In this document: positions 44,788-54,738 of the stretch, piece after piece
How the letters are laid out: each line of letters starts with the position of its first letter
How positions within the stretch are numbered: position 1 is the first letter of the stretch
Origin: Endozoicomonas sp. OPT23
GTDB taxonomy: Bacteria; Pseudomonadota; Gammaproteobacteria; Pseudomonadales; Endozoicomonadaceae
NCBI RefSeq assembly: GCF_009653635.1
Contig: NZ_PPFD01000001.1
Location: forward strand, 1,410-65,409
DNA length: 64,000 bases
Direction of reading: 5' to 3'
Position numbers and translations under genes: made by a program
Notes under the pieces: model-generated
What the model was told of the DNA's origin: nothing
Databases searched by the model: none
What the model saw: the letters and a program-made list of their open reading frames with translations, nothing else

Positions 44788-44822
44788 AGGTAGCCTGATC
44801 AAACGAAACGTTCAGGCTACCT
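44788..44822. repeat. Hairpin between deoB and deoD
   Basis: AGGTAGCCTGA and TCAGGCTACCT form a perfect 11-bp stem with a 13-nt loop in the 80-base gap. The CTCTTTCCCCC after it is a poor T tract, so partial termination or mRNA protection is likelier than full termination. Confidence 0.6.
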
Positions 44823-44850
44823 CTCTTTCCCCCTTGAAGAGGTAACAACC

Positions 44851-45555
44851 ATGACTCCGCATATTAACGCCAAGCCAGGTGCTTTCGCTGACGTTTGTCT
44901 GCTGCCAGGTGACCCACTGCGCGCCAAGATGATCGCAGAGGAATTCCTGGAAGGTGCCGAGCTGGTAACTGACGTGCGTAACATGTTCGGTTACACCGGC
45001 ACTTACAAAGGCAAAAAGGTTTCTGTAATGGGTTCCGGTATGGGTATTCCATCCGCATCCATTTACTACAAGGAACTGATCACCGAATACGGCGTAAACA
45101 AGCTGATTCGTGTGGGTTCTGCTGGCGCTATCTCTTCCGACGTTAAAGTACGTGACGTTGTTATCGGTAGCGGTGCTTCCACCGATTCCAAAGTAAACCG
45201 TATCCGTTTTAACGATCACGACTTTGCTGCGATTGCTGACTACGACCTGCTGTCCAATGCTGTAAACGCTGCTCGTAAGGCGGGTTCTTCCGTTAAAATC
45301 GGTAACCTGTTCTCTGCAGACCTGTTCTACAGCCCTGTAAACATGTTCGATACCATGGAAAAGATGGGTATCCTGGGTGTTGAAATGGAAGCTGCTGGCC
45401 TGTTCGGCGTGTGTGCTGAATACGGTGCCAAAGGTCTGGCTATCTGCACTATCTCTGACCACATCCGTACTGGCGAAGCTCTGCCACCGGAAGAGCGTCA
45501 GAACTCCTTCAAGGAAATGATCACTATCGCTCTGGAATCCATTCTGGAAGACTGA
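44851..45555 (+). CDS. deoD: Purine nucleoside phosphorylase
   Basis: A 234-aa hexameric-type purine nucleoside phosphorylase. Motifs are [35 protein letters not shown] and the ribose-contacting [11 protein letters not shown]; the catalytic Asp is in [10 protein letters not shown]. It phosphorolyses purine (deoxy)nucleosides. It is last in the operon and followed by a terminator. Confidence 0.95.
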   Translation: MTPHINAKPGAFADVCLLPGDPLRAKMIAEEFLEGAELVTDVRNMFGYTGTYKGKKVSVMGSGMGIPSASIYYKELITEYGVNKLIRVGSAGAISSDVKVRDVVIGSGASTDSKVNRIRFNDHDFAAIADYDLLSNAVNAARKAGSSVKIGNLFSADLFYSPVNMFDTMEKMGILGVEMEAAGLFGVCAEYGAKGLAICTISDHIRTGEALPPEERQNSFKEMITIALESILED

Positions 45556-45564
45556 TCATAGTGT

Positions 45565-45600
45565 TGAGGTTGGTATTGTAATGATGCCAACCTCATTTTC
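45565..45600 (+). terminator. Terminator of the deo operon
   Basis: TGAGGTTGG (45565-45573) pairs with CCAACCTCA (45587-45595), followed by TTTTC, 10 bases after the deoD stop. Confidence 0.78.
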
Positions 45601-45768
45601 TGACACCTGTTGTGTATAGCTGTGTTACCCATTTCTGCTTTACCTGCTTTAGCATTGTTAATCCTCTCTTAAAACACTCTTCCTGATTAAAACTCGATCT
45701 AAGCAGTTCCAATCTCTTTAGAGTAAAAGTCGCTATTATTCCGCCTTTCGTTCGGTGGAGTGGTATCC

Positions 45769-47421
45769 ATGTCTGCGCTGCATTTTTCTGTTAAACGAAC
45801 CTACCCTCTCTTATTAATATTATGTGTTTTTTTATTGGCGGGTTGTGCCACTGACCATAATGGTGGCAGTAAACAAATGAAGGTTCTGGATTTTACCGTC
45901 CTTCATACTAATGATAATCACGGTAAATTCTGGCGTAACAAAAAGGGTGAGCTGGGTATGGCCGCCCGTAAGACGCTGGTGGATCGCATAAGAAGGGAAG
46001 TTGAAGCCAAAGGTGGCAGGGTTCTTCTACTGTCTGCTGGTGATATTAATACCGGTGTTCCGGAGTCTGACATTCAGGAAGCCAAACCTGATTTTATCGG
46101 CATGAACATGATCGGTTACGACGCGATGACTCTGGGTAATCATGAATTTGATAACCCTCTGCCGGTACTGTTGAAACAGGAAAAATGGGCGAATTTTCCC
46201 TTTGTTGCCGCCAATATTTACTATGAAGACTCAAAAAAGCTGGTGTTCAGACCCTGGCTTGAGAAAGACCTGAAAGGTGTAAAGGTTGGGATTCTTGGGT
46301 TAACCACCGAGGATACTGAAACTATCGCTGCCAAGGACAACATTAAGAATCTGGATTTCCTGAATGCAGTAGATACTGCCAAGGCGTGGGTGCCAGTCCT
46401 TAAAGAAGACGACAATATCGATATAGTAATCGCCCTGACTCATATGGGGCACTATCCCAATGCCAGGCATGGTGACAATGCACCTGGTGATGTAACTCTG
46501 GCCAAGGACGTTGATGGTATCGATATCATTGTTGGTGGTCATTCACAGGACAAGCTACAACGTGCAGATGTGAAAAACAGCACCTATATCTTTCAGGCCA
46601 AAGACTGGGGCAAGTTCGTTGGTCGTGCTGATTTCAAGTATTACTACCTTGACGACTATGACGGTAAAGGAAAGCGAAAAGGTGTTCTTAAACTGATTAA
46701 TTACCGACTGCTTCCGATCAACCTTAAGAAGCCGATTCTGGTTAATGGCAAGGAGAAATGGGTGACTATCGAGGCTGCCATTCCTGAAGACAAAGCTGTT
46801 CTCAAAGCTCTTAAGCCATATCAGGATAAGGCAGGAAAGTTGCTGCAGAAACCTGCAGGTGAGCTGGATAAAATCCTCAGCGGTGCTCGTAGCCTGGTCA
46901 GAGGCGGCCCAGCTGCTTTAGGCAATCTGATTGCCCGTGCGCAAATGGCCAAAGCCAAGGCAGACCTGGCGATTATCAACGGTGGCGGTATTCGTGCTGA
47001 CCTGCCTGCAGGTACGCTCACCGAAAAAGATGTTCTCACCGTTCAGCCCTTCGGTAACATGCTTTGTTACGTTGAGCTGACTGGCAGGCAGCTGAGAAAT
47101 TACATTGAAGACGTTGCGGATATTCGTGGTATCAGTGGCGGCCTTGCACACTTTGCTAATGTTAAACTGACCATGGAAGGGGATAAGTTGACTCGACTTT
47201 TGATTGGTGGAAAGCCTGTGAAAAAAGATAAAAAATATCGGCTGGCCATCAATGAATACTCTGCATCCGGCGGTAATAATTGGCCAGACCTTTCTGAGAA
47301 TCCAACCTTTGTGAATACAGGTTACACCGATGCAGTCGTACTCAAGGAGTACATCAAGAAACACTCACCTTTGAAAGCGGCCAGCTATGTGCCAGTAAAA
47401 GGCGATATTGTCAGGAAATAG
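45769..47421 (+). CDS. 5'-nucleotidase / UDP-sugar hydrolase family lipoprotein
   Basis: About 550 aa, a calcineurin-type 5'-nucleotidase of the UshA/NadN group. A lipoprotein signal ends at LLAGC (near residue 26), so it is membrane-anchored and faces the periplasm. Metal motifs are HTNDNHGKFW, GDINTG, GNHEFDN, LTHMGH and GGHSQD. The C-terminal nucleotide-binding domain shows INGGGIRAD and SASGGNNW. It would dephosphorylate external nucleotides, feeding nucleosides to the deo pathway upstream. ATG 45769 follows GGAG at good spacing; a GTG at 45760 is in frame. Confidence 0.9.
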   Translation: MSALHFSVKRTYPLLLILCVFLLAGCATDHNGGSKQMKVLDFTVLHTNDNHGKFWRNKKGELGMAARKTLVDRIRREVEAKGGRVLLLSAGDINTGVPESDIQEAKPDFIGMNMIGYDAMTLGNHEFDNPLPVLLKQEKWANFPFVAANIYYEDSKKLVFRPWLEKDLKGVKVGILGLTTEDTETIAAKDNIKNLDFLNAVDTAKAWVPVLKEDDNIDIVIALTHMGHYPNARHGDNAPGDVTLAKDVDGIDIIVGGHSQDKLQRADVKNSTYIFQAKDWGKFVGRADFKYYYLDDYDGKGKRKGVLKLINYRLLPINLKKPILVNGKEKWVTIEAAIPEDKAVLKALKPYQDKAGKLLQKPAGELDKILSGARSLVRGGPAALGNLIARAQMAKAKADLAIINGGGIRADLPAGTLTEKDVLTVQPFGNMLCYVELTGRQLRNYIEDVADIRGISGGLAHFANVKLTMEGDKLTRLLIGGKPVKKDKKYRLAINEYSASGGNNWPDLSENPTFVNTGYTDAVVLKEYIKKHSPLKAASYVPVKGDIVRK

Positions 47422-47455
47422 TTCAGGTATTAGCTATGCTGATGCAGTTGTTAAC

Positions 47456-47546
47456 TTAAGTGTGTCTATACACTTAATCGAATATTAGATTGTTATTTTC
47501 CCGCGTTGGCGGGGAAATAACATGTGGGTTCATATGTTCGGGTATT
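47456..47546 (+). repeat. Dispersed double-hairpin repeat, copy C
   Basis: It has an AAGTGT/ACACTT hairpin, the linker TAATCGAATATTAGATTG (identical to copy A), then the long hairpin TGTTATTTTCCCGC / GCGGGGAAATAACA (47491-47522), and the CATATGTTCG tail. It lies just before preT. Confidence 0.75.
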
Positions 47547-47560
47547 TTTCGGCATCAGGC

Positions 47561-48895
47561 ATGAACGAACCAGATATCAAGTGTGAAAGACTGGCTCCTT
47601 CAGAATATCAAAAGCGTTTTTCTGATATTAAACCTGCTTTCAACCAGAATCAGGCTCTGGTTGAAAGCAGTCGATGCCTTTACTGCGAAGCCGCTCCCTG
47701 CGTTCAGGCCTGTCCTACTCATATCAATGTGCCGTCGTTTATTCATCGAATCAATACAAACAATATCGATGGTGCAGCCAAAACTATTCTTGAAGCGAAC
47801 ATATTTGGTGGCAGCTGTGCCCGTGTCTGCCCCACAGAAATACTCTGTGAAAAAGCCTGCGTTCGTAATTTTGAACCTGAATGTCAGCCCATCCAGATAG
47901 GCCGCTTGCAGCGATACGCTATTGATAATTTCAGTCAGGAACAATACCCCTTTCAGAGAGCTACACCTTCAGGAAAAAAGGTCGCTGTTGTTGGTGCTGG
48001 CCCGGCCGGAATCAGCTGTGCTCACGGGCTCGCATGCATGGGGCACGATGTCATCATTATTGATGCAGGTACTAAGCCCGGTGGGCTGAATGAATATGGC
48101 ATTGCAGCTTATAAGCTGGTGGATGACTATGCACAGGAAGAAATAGAAAAGATCACTGAGATCGGTGGTATAGAGTGGAAGCTCAATACGCACCTCGGCC
48201 TTGATATTCAGCTTGATACTCTGCGAGAACAATACGACGCCGTATTTCTGGCCATTGGGCTGTCTGACAAAAGAACTCTATCCCTTTCTGGTGAAGAGTC
48301 TGCAGGAGTGAAACACGCCGTTGACGACATTGCTGAATTGAGACGGACAGAAAACCTTTCCCAAATTTCTGTAGGAAAGCGAGTTGTCGTTATTGGTGGT
48401 GGCAATACAGCTATTGATATCGCCTGTCAGATAAAAAGACTGGGCGCAGAAACGGTCGTTATGGTTTATCGGCGCAGTGTGGAGTGCATGTCTGCCACCT
48501 GGAAAGAACAGAAATTTGCCCTGCTTAATGGAGTGGAAATCAGAACGAATTGTCAGCCTGTAGCCATACAGCATGACTCGGGTAAAGTGACCGGGCTGTT
48601 GTTAGACCAGACTGTGGGCAATTCAGATTCAGCAGAGCGGATCAGTATTGATGCGGACATCATTTATCGAGCTATAGGTCAGACGATGTGCTGTGAACAT
48701 CTGGCTCTTGATAAAGAGATACCCGAGATACAAAACGGTCGAATCACGGTTGATGAGCAGCGAAGAACAACAGTGAAAGGAGTCTGGGCTGGTGGTGACT
48801 GTGTCGACTTTGGAGAGAATCTGACTGTTCAGGCTGTGCAGCATGGTAAAGAAGCAGCCGCATCTATTGATCGTTACCTGAAGACAGGAGGCTGA
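47561..48895 (+). CDS. preT: Dihydropyrimidine dehydrogenase (NAD+) subunit PreT
   Basis: About 444 aa, the NADH/FAD subunit of the PreTA dihydropyrimidine dehydrogenase, which reduces uracil and thymine. An N-terminal iron-sulfur region (CLYCEAAPCVQACPTHI, CARVCPTEILCEKAC) precedes FAD motif GAGPAGISCA and NAD motif GGGNTAIDIACQ. The frame begins at 47522, but those codons lie in repeat copy C; ATG 47561 is preferred. preA follows 3 bases after the stop. Confidence 0.9.
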   Translation: MNEPDIKCERLAPSEYQKRFSDIKPAFNQNQALVESSRCLYCEAAPCVQACPTHINVPSFIHRINTNNIDGAAKTILEANIFGGSCARVCPTEILCEKACVRNFEPECQPIQIGRLQRYAIDNFSQEQYPFQRATPSGKKVAVVGAGPAGISCAHGLACMGHDVIIIDAGTKPGGLNEYGIAAYKLVDDYAQEEIEKITEIGGIEWKLNTHLGLDIQLDTLREQYDAVFLAIGLSDKRTLSLSGEESAGVKHAVDDIAELRRTENLSQISVGKRVVVIGGGNTAIDIACQIKRLGAETVVMVYRRSVECMSATWKEQKFALLNGVEIRTNCQPVAIQHDSGKVTGLLLDQTVGNSDSAERISIDADIIYRAIGQTMCCEHLALDKEIPEIQNGRITVDEQRRTTVKGVWAGGDCVDFGENLTVQAVQHGKEAAASIDRYLKTGG

Positions 48896-48898
48896 ATC

Positions 48899-50179
48899 AT
48901 GGCTGACCTCAGTTGCAGCTTTCTGGGAATAGAAAGCCCTAATCCTTTCTGGCTGGCTTCAGCTCCGCCTACAGATAAAGCGTTGAATGTTTACAGAGCT
49001 TTTGAAGCTGGGTGGGGAGGCGCTGTCTGGAAAACGCTGGGTGAGGATCCCCCACCGGTTAATGTTTGCTCAAGGTATTCAGCCCATAAAAGCAGCAGCG
49101 GAGAAGTTATTGGCATCAACAATGTAGAGCTGATCACTGATCGACCATTGTCCGTTAATTTGAGTGAAATTCGACAGACAAAGAAAGACTGGCCTGATAG
49201 AGCTCTGATTGTTTCGTTGATGGTTCCCTGTGAAAAGAAGTCATGGCAGGACATTCTGAAACAAGTAGAGGATACGGGTTGTGATGGTGTGGAACTGAAT
49301 TTTGGCTGTCCCCATGGCATGCCGGAAAGAGGTATGGGGGCAGCTGTTGGTCAAGTTCCTGAATATATTGAGATGGTGACTCAATGGTGTAAGGAAAGCA
49401 CAGACCTGCCAGTTATTGTAAAACTGACGCCTAATATCACCAATATCACTCTTTCAGCATCTGCTGCAAAAAGAGCAGGTGCTGATGCCGTATCACTGAT
49501 CAATACCATCAACTCTATTACGGGTATAGATCTGGATAGCATGACTGCCCTTGGTGCTGTAGGTGATAAATACACCAGTGGTGGTTACTGTGGGTCAGCG
49601 GTGAAACCAATCGCTCTTAACATGGTTGGGCAGATTGGCAGACACCCTGAAACAGCAGGGATTCCTGTTTCCGGTATTGGCGGCATAAGTAACTGGCATG
49701 ATGCTGCGGAGTTTATTGCTCTTGGGGCGGGTAATGTTCAGGTATGCACTGCTGCAATGCTCAATGGGTTCAAGGTCATCTCTGATCTAACGGATGGCCT
49801 TTCACAGTGGATGGACAGCAAAGGGTATAAAGCGCTGAATGATTTTCGCGGAAGAGCTCTTGCTGGATTAACCGACTGGAAGTATCTGGATCTTAATTAC
49901 AAGACAGTGGCTCATATTAATCAGGAGCTCTGCATTCAATGTGGTCGCTGTTTTGCCGCTTGCGAAGACACAGAGCATCAGGCTATCTCTGTTAAACCCT
50001 TGTCAGGTGAAGGCTGGGAAAGGCGATTTGAAGTGCAGAAGGAGCAGTGTGTAGGCTGTAATCTCTGTCAAATAACCTGCCCTGTAAATAACTGCATATC
50101 GATGGTTAGAGGAAACGAAGGCAGTGAATATTTGCCTTGGGTTCGCCATCCAGCGAACCCTCTGACAGAGAAACCTTAA
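48899..50179 (+). CDS. preA: Dihydropyrimidine dehydrogenase (NAD+) subunit PreA
   Basis: A 426-aa PreA. The N-terminal FMN-binding TIM barrel resembles dihydroorotate dehydrogenase (NPFWLASAPPT, ELNFGCPHGMPERGMG, VKLTPN). The C-terminus carries two [4Fe-4S] ferredoxin motifs (CIQCGRCFAAC, CVGCNLCQITC). It forms an operon and complex with PreT. Its position next to the deo genes suggests disposal of thymine released by DeoA. Confidence 0.93.
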   Translation: MADLSCSFLGIESPNPFWLASAPPTDKALNVYRAFEAGWGGAVWKTLGEDPPPVNVCSRYSAHKSSSGEVIGINNVELITDRPLSVNLSEIRQTKKDWPDRALIVSLMVPCEKKSWQDILKQVEDTGCDGVELNFGCPHGMPERGMGAAVGQVPEYIEMVTQWCKESTDLPVIVKLTPNITNITLSASAAKRAGADAVSLINTINSITGIDLDSMTALGAVGDKYTSGGYCGSAVKPIALNMVGQIGRHPETAGIPVSGIGGISNWHDAAEFIALGAGNVQVCTAAMLNGFKVISDLTDGLSQWMDSKGYKALNDFRGRALAGLTDWKYLDLNYKTVAHINQELCIQCGRCFAACEDTEHQAISVKPLSGEGWERRFEVQKEQCVGCNLCQITCPVNNCISMVRGNEGSEYLPWVRHPANPLTEKP

Positions 50180-50209
50180 GCCTTTTCCAGGCTAAGAGGG
50201 GTTGACTGA

Positions 50210-51598
50210 TTAAAACAGCACAAATTTGTAATCCAGCCAAACTCTCAGGTCATTTTCTTCTTTGCCAATGGCTTTTCTTAGCTTCTCATCATTGCGATAC
50301 ATGCCATATTTCAATTTGAACTTAAGGCCTTTCAATGGCTCAGGGAATTTGTACTGCACCAGGAAGTCATGTTCATGCTCAGTTACACTGCTTTTGTTGC
50401 CTTGCTTATCTTTTACATCGAAGTCACTACCGTGGGTATAAGCATAACCGAGAGTTAAGCCGGGTAAGCCTGTCTTTGTCATGTCCAGTGTGACGCCAAG
50501 CATCCAGGCCAGTTCGTTGTCATAGTAGAAATCCTCGGCAAAGGCACTGGTTGGGATATCCCAGATACCGTGGGTGTTTTTCCCAAAATCATAGTAATAC
50601 TTGCCGGGAGCAGTGTAGCCATTCTTGTAATTTAGCAGACTGGATTCTGCCTTGGTTTTAGTGACAGCAGCTTCCAGTGTCCAGTCTTCGCTTGAGAGCT
50701 CAGCAAACAGGCTACCGACAGTAGCATTATCATCAAAGGCTGGGGCATACCATGCCGTCTTGTTCCACAAGTCACCGTTCTTTTTGGTGTAATAGACTTT
50801 ACCACCGAGGCTGAGTTTCATCTCTTCAACCAGTGGCATAGTCCATTTCACACCAACATTATGGGCTTGCAGATAATCTTTGGAGAAGGCGTTGCGGTAT
50901 TTCACTTTAATTGACTGGTCGTTGGGTAGCTGGAACTTCCTGGCAACTTCTGCCCCCCATATATAGTCAATTTTTTTGTCATTGAAGTTGGTTAGATCCT
51001 TGAATTCGTCGGTATTACGAAGGGATATTTGATTAACCCAGGCCAGCCCGATTTCGGTACCGAAGTATTCGGCCTCAAAGTTGACACCCTGCCAGGTAGT
51101 GGGCGCTGAACGTGAGCCAGAACTTGAAATCAGACCGTTATAAATGATCTGACGACCCAGTTTTACGTGGCCGTTAAATCCTTGTTCCTTATCACCGTAC
51201 TTCAGGTCAGCCCATAGCTGCTTTACCTGTGTATAGCCTTTATTGTCGTCTAGTAGCAGCTGGTTAGAGCGGTTACTGCCAACATCCCTCAAGGTGTCAA
51301 TCTTTGCGACGCCATAGGCAGATGCTCCAATGGCAAAGAAGTCATTCAGATAGCCGGATTTCAGGTCCAGCCAAACAGCTCCTGTCCATGCGCCTGTCAG
51401 GTCCCGGTTATCTTTTGAGGATTTTTCTGTGTTTTTGATGTTGTAGTAAACAGTTCTTAATTTTCCGCTTAAAGAGGCATCATCAATAAAAGAGTTGCCG
51501 GTATTAAACAGGTCATTGGAAAGCACTGACGGTGAGGCTAATGAAAGTGCTGAAACTGAACAAGCCAGAAGAGATTTTCTAAATAAAAGAACAGACAA
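50210..51598 (-). CDS. OprD-family outer-membrane porin
   Basis: A 462-aa porin with a signal peptide (cleavage near residue 28, after SVLSN) and a beta-barrel pattern ending in the aromatic-terminated strand VWLDYKFVLF. The N-terminal GKLRTVYYN and LGRQIIYNGLISSSGSR segments are typical of the OprD family, which imports amino acids, peptides or small sugars. The specific substrate is not evident. It converges on preA. Confidence 0.87.
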   Translation of the reverse strand: MSVLLFRKSLLACSVSALSLASPSVLSNDLFNTGNSFIDDASLSGKLRTVYYNIKNTEKSSKDNRDLTGAWTGAVWLDLKSGYLNDFFAIGASAYGVAKIDTLRDVGSNRSNQLLLDDNKGYTQVKQLWADLKYGDKEQGFNGHVKLGRQIIYNGLISSSGSRSAPTTWQGVNFEAEYFGTEIGLAWVNQISLRNTDEFKDLTNFNDKKIDYIWGAEVARKFQLPNDQSIKVKYRNAFSKDYLQAHNVGVKWTMPLVEEMKLSLGGKVYYTKKNGDLWNKTAWYAPAFDDNATVGSLFAELSSEDWTLEAAVTKTKAESSLLNYKNGYTAPGKYYYDFGKNTHGIWDIPTSAFAEDFYYDNELAWMLGVTLDMTKTGLPGLTLGYAYTHGSDFDVKDKQGNKSSVTEHEHDFLVQYKFPEPLKGLKFKLKYGMYRNDEKLRKAIGKEENDLRVWLDYKFVLF

Positions 51599-51693
51599 AA
51601 CGTACTACCTGTTGTTACTCGAAATAATCTTTGTGGCTTTAGTATAGTGATCTATCTGAAACAGGTAGGTGAAATTGTCGCGCAGGCTATGGG

Positions 51694-51729
51694 TAACAGG
51701 CGATGTGTCGTTTATTGTCTCGCCTGTTA
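51694..51729 (-). terminator. Inverted repeat after the 145-aa periplasmic gene
   Basis: TAACAGGCGA and TCGCCTGTTA are perfect 10-bp arms around 16 bases, about 80 bases after the stop at 51812. A good T tract is missing, so this is a tentative terminator. Confidence 0.4.
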
Positions 51730-51811
51730 TATGGGATGTAGCTTATTTCGTGTAACTTATTTTTTGAAGTCTATTTTGTGAAATCTATTCTAAATAGTTG
51801 AATAGAAGTAT

Positions 51812-52249
51812 TTAATTGGCAGATTCAATCAGAGACTTGGCTTTCTCTTTGGCTTTTTCATACCAGTTTAGTGCAGCCTCTCCGGTTTCAGTGTCTTCTG
51901 CCTGAGACTTCAGGTCAGTAGCCTTTTCTTTTAGCTGCTCATAATATTCAGCGACCTTTTCTTTTACTGCAGGAGTCGCCTGTTGCAGCTCGTCACGTAC
52001 ATCATCAATAGTGCGGTGTGAAGCATTAGCAATTTTGCTGATATAGTCTTCGAAAATAGCCTTGGTTTCACTGGGTGTGAGTGCTTCTGACGCTTTATCT
52101 CTGGCAGTTGCGTAAACGTCCTGCAGAGCAGGAGGTAAATCCTGAAGACGGTATTCTTTTCCGTTATACAGGATGGCCAGGCCTTCATCTGAAGCTGGCA
52201 GGGAAACTGACAAGGTTAGTAAGGCTGCAGCAATGACTTTTTTTATCAT
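51812..52249 (-). CDS. Small periplasmic helical protein, 145 aa
   Basis: I do not recognise the family. Residues 1-19 form a clear signal peptide (MIKKVIAAALLTLSVSLPAS). The mature part is short, highly charged and almost all helical, rich in Glu, Lys and Ala (KEKVAEYYEQLKEKATDLKSQAED), with a coiled-coil appearance. It is probably a soluble periplasmic protein. It is 36 bases from the TrmB-type regulator gene on the same strand and may form an operon with it. Confidence 0.75.
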   Translation of the reverse strand: MIKKVIAAALLTLSVSLPASDEGLAILYNGKEYRLQDLPPALQDVYATARDKASEALTPSETKAIFEDYISKIANASHRTIDDVRDELQQATPAVKEKVAEYYEQLKEKATDLKSQAEDTETGEAALNWYEKAKEKAKSLIESAN

Positions 52250-52285
52250 GGTGATCGAATGGTTACTCGTGAATATTGAGTTTAC

Positions 52286-53026
52286 TTAAAGAGTATTCCA
52301 GAGAGTATCGAAAATAATCTGCTGGGTTCTGGCAATTTCGTTGGAATCAATAACGACAGCCACCGGGTAATCTTTGGAAGCCAGAGAAATCATAGCCACT
52401 TTGGGTGGGTAGATGGCAATGTAACTAGCATCTATTTTATCGCTGGTCTCAATCCACTTTCTTTCCGAAAGTTCCGCATCCTCACCGCCATCACCAATAG
52501 CTATTACCTTAACATCGATCTTCTTACGAATACGCTGCTGGGTGTAGTTTGGGAAGGGGCGGTACAGGTGTTCTCGAATAGGCTTCGAAGAAAAAACGCT
52601 GTAGCTGCGCTGCTCCTGCTTTTCCACAGTATGAAGAATGTCTTTCAGAACAAACTCGATACCACTGTCACCTTCATAAAAACGAACATTGCCTGAGTTA
52701 AAGTCCGGCTTCAGATGGTTCAATTGAGGAATCAGAGTGTGTTTCATTTCCTCGATTCCCTGCTCAAGGAACTGCTTCTTCTCTTCAGCCAGATCAAGCA
52801 GCTTCTCTGGCGGTTCGGCACAGAAAACCCGGCGCTTTCCTTTTGGGAAGTAACTGACTATCCCTTTGCCTGCCATGGCCTTCAGGGTCTCATAAGTGGT
52901 GCCACGGTTAATGTCTGCTTCAGCAGCAATATCCCGAATGGAGGCTGTGCCCAGCTTAAGAAGAGCCAGGTAAAGGCTTATTTCTTTCTGGTCCAGTCCC
53001 AGTTGTTCCAGTATGTCGAGGTTCAT
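52286..53026 (-). CDS. TrmB-family transcriptional regulator
   Basis: A 246-aa TrmB-type regulator. The N-terminal winged helix reads LGLDQKEISLYLALLKLGTASIRDIA...INRGTTYETLKAMAGKGIV, followed by a coiled linker and a C-terminal domain of about 150 residues likely to sense a ligand. TrmB proteins usually control sugar metabolism. The palindrome AACACA-GT-TGTGTT at 53048-53061, 22 bases before the start, may be its own operator. Confidence 0.85.
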   Translation of the reverse strand: MNLDILEQLGLDQKEISLYLALLKLGTASIRDIAAEADINRGTTYETLKAMAGKGIVSYFPKGKRRVFCAEPPEKLLDLAEEKKQFLEQGIEEMKHTLIPQLNHLKPDFNSGNVRFYEGDSGIEFVLKDILHTVEKQEQRSYSVFSSKPIREHLYRPFPNYTQQRIRKKIDVKVIAIGDGGEDAELSERKWIETSDKIDASYIAIYPPKVAMISLASKDYPVAVVIDSNEIARTQQIIFDTLWNTL

Positions 53027-53047
53027 ATTGTCAATTTTCCAATGACA

Positions 53048-53061
53048 AACACAGTTGTGTT
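53048..53061. promoter_or_regulatory. Possible operator of the TrmB-type regulator
   Basis: AACACA and TGTGTT flank a 2-base centre just upstream of the regulator gene, a position suited to autoregulation. Confidence 0.35.
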
Positions 53062-53246
53062 ATTAGAGATATAGGATAAGCTAAATCCAGTAATATCGAA
53101 AACTGTCAGTATTAATCATGACAATTAATATCAGAACAAAACAAACAGATATTTGTCTGGTGACATACCTTGTATGAATACTGGTGACACGATAGAGCGT
53201 TAGTCCTGCTGAAAGCCCCATTACCAGAAGTTAAATGGAATGAACC

Positions 53247-53282
53247 AATGACCGTTTCGTCTGAAACGGTCATTTGCTTTTG
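53247..53282 (+). terminator. Terminator-like hairpin upstream of glmU
   Basis: AATGACCGTTTC and GAAACGGTCATT form a perfect 12-bp stem with a GTCT loop, followed by TGCTTTTG. No plus-strand gene precedes it, so it probably lies in the glmU leader or ends a short RNA. Confidence 0.6.
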
Positions 53283-53326
53283 ATGACAGGACAGGGAATT
53301 ACGACGTAACAGAATTGAGAGTAAAA

Positions 53327-54703
53327 ATGAGAGCCGACATTGTCATCCTAGCTGCCGGACAAGGCAGCCGAATGAAATCCAGCCTGCCAAAGGTTCTGCA
53401 TGCAGTGGCCGGTAAGCCCATGCTGGAACATGTCATTAATACAGCGCAGAAAGCCCAGCAGGCATTGGGTGAAGGCAAGATACACGTAGTGATCGGTCAT
53501 GGTGCTGATCAGGTAAAAGCTAAGCTTGGACATTACGATCTGAACTGGGTTGAGCAGACCGAACAGCTGGGCACAGGCCACGCTGTGCAACAGACTGTTC
53601 CTGGTTGTGCAGGTGCAGACGTCGTTCTGGTTTTGTACGGAGATGTACCGCTGATTCAAACCTCTACTCTGAAAGCGCTGCTGTCCGAAACAAAAGAAGA
53701 TCAACTGGGTCTGCTGACCATCAACTTACCGAATCCAATGGGCTATGGTCGTATTGTTCGTGACGGGCAGGGTTCTGTAAAAGCCATTGTTGAGCAGAAA
53801 GACGCTTCTGAAGAGCAGTTGCTGATCGATGAAGTCAACACCGGCATCATGGCCATTCCAGGCAGCAAACTGCAGAACTGGGTTATGGGTTTGGGCAACA
53901 ACAATGCCCAGCAGGAGTATTACCTGACTGATGTTGTTGAAAAGGCAGTCAGTGAAGGCTGCACGGTTACTCATGTTCAGCCGGAAAAATCCACAGAAGT
54001 GGAAGGCGTCAATAGCCGTATTCAGCTAGCCGAACTGGAAAGAGCTCATCAGAAAGAACTGGCTACTGAGCTGATGATTTCTGGCGTCACCCTGATTGAT
54101 CCGGCTCGTCTGGATATCCGTGGTGATGTGAAAGTGGGCCGTGATGTGCTGATCGACATTAATGTTGTTCTGGAAGGCAACGTAGAGATAGGTGATAACG
54201 TCACTATTGAACCTGGCTGTATTATTCGTAATTCAACAATTGCTGCTGGCTCTATCATCAAAGCTAACTCTCTGCTGGAAGAAGCAGAAGTTTCCGCAGC
54301 CTGTGAAATCGGCCCATACGCTCGTCTGCGTCCAGGAGCGAAGCTGGAAGAGAAAGCCCGTGTGGGTAACTTTGTTGAAATCAAAAAATCCATCATTGGC
54401 GTGGGCAGCAAGGTTAATCACCTGACCTATATTGGTGATGCTGAAGTTGGCGAGGGCGTCAACATTGGCGCAGGTACCGTTACCTGCAACTACGACGGCG
54501 TGAACAAGCACAAAACAACTATTGGCGATGGCGCATTTATTGGTACCAACAGCTCACTGGTAGCACCTGTAAATATCGGTGCCGGAGCCACTACCGGTGC
54601 AGGTTCAACCATCGCTAAAGATCTGGAAGACAACCAGTTGGGCGTCGCTCGTGCGAGACAGCGCAATATTGATGGTTGGCAGCGTCCGGTCAAGAAAAGC
54701 TAA
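53327..54703 (+). CDS. glmU: Bifunctional GlmU (N-acetyltransferase / uridylyltransferase)
   Basis: About 458 aa, making UDP-N-acetylglucosamine for peptidoglycan and LPS. The N-terminal pyrophosphorylase has [18 protein letters not shown]; the C-terminal left-handed beta-helix acetyltransferase has [21 protein letters not shown] and [14 protein letters not shown] at 53315 is in frame; ATG 53327 is preferred with GAGAG just upstream. It precedes glmS, as is common. Confidence 0.95.
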   Translation: MRADIVILAAGQGSRMKSSLPKVLHAVAGKPMLEHVINTAQKAQQALGEGKIHVVIGHGADQVKAKLGHYDLNWVEQTEQLGTGHAVQQTVPGCAGADVVLVLYGDVPLIQTSTLKALLSETKEDQLGLLTINLPNPMGYGRIVRDGQGSVKAIVEQKDASEEQLLIDEVNTGIMAIPGSKLQNWVMGLGNNNAQQEYYLTDVVEKAVSEGCTVTHVQPEKSTEVEGVNSRIQLAELERAHQKELATELMISGVTLIDPARLDIRGDVKVGRDVLIDINVVLEGNVEIGDNVTIEPGCIIRNSTIAAGSIIKANSLLEEAEVSAACEIGPYARLRPGAKLEEKARVGNFVEIKKSIIGVGSKVNHLTYIGDAEVGEGVNIGAGTVTCNYDGVNKHKTTIGDGAFIGTNSSLVAPVNIGAGATTGAGSTIAKDLEDNQLGVARARQRNIDGWQRPVKKS

Positions 54704-54718
54704 AACCAAATTCCGTAG

Positions 54719-54738
54719 GTTGGGCTGAAAAGCCCAAC
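54719..54738. promoter_or_regulatory. Hairpin in the glmU-glmS spacer
   Basis: GTTGGGCT and AGCCCAAC pair with a GAAA loop 15 bases after the glmU stop. No T tract follows, so it looks like an mRNA processing or stability element rather than a terminator. Confidence 0.5.
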
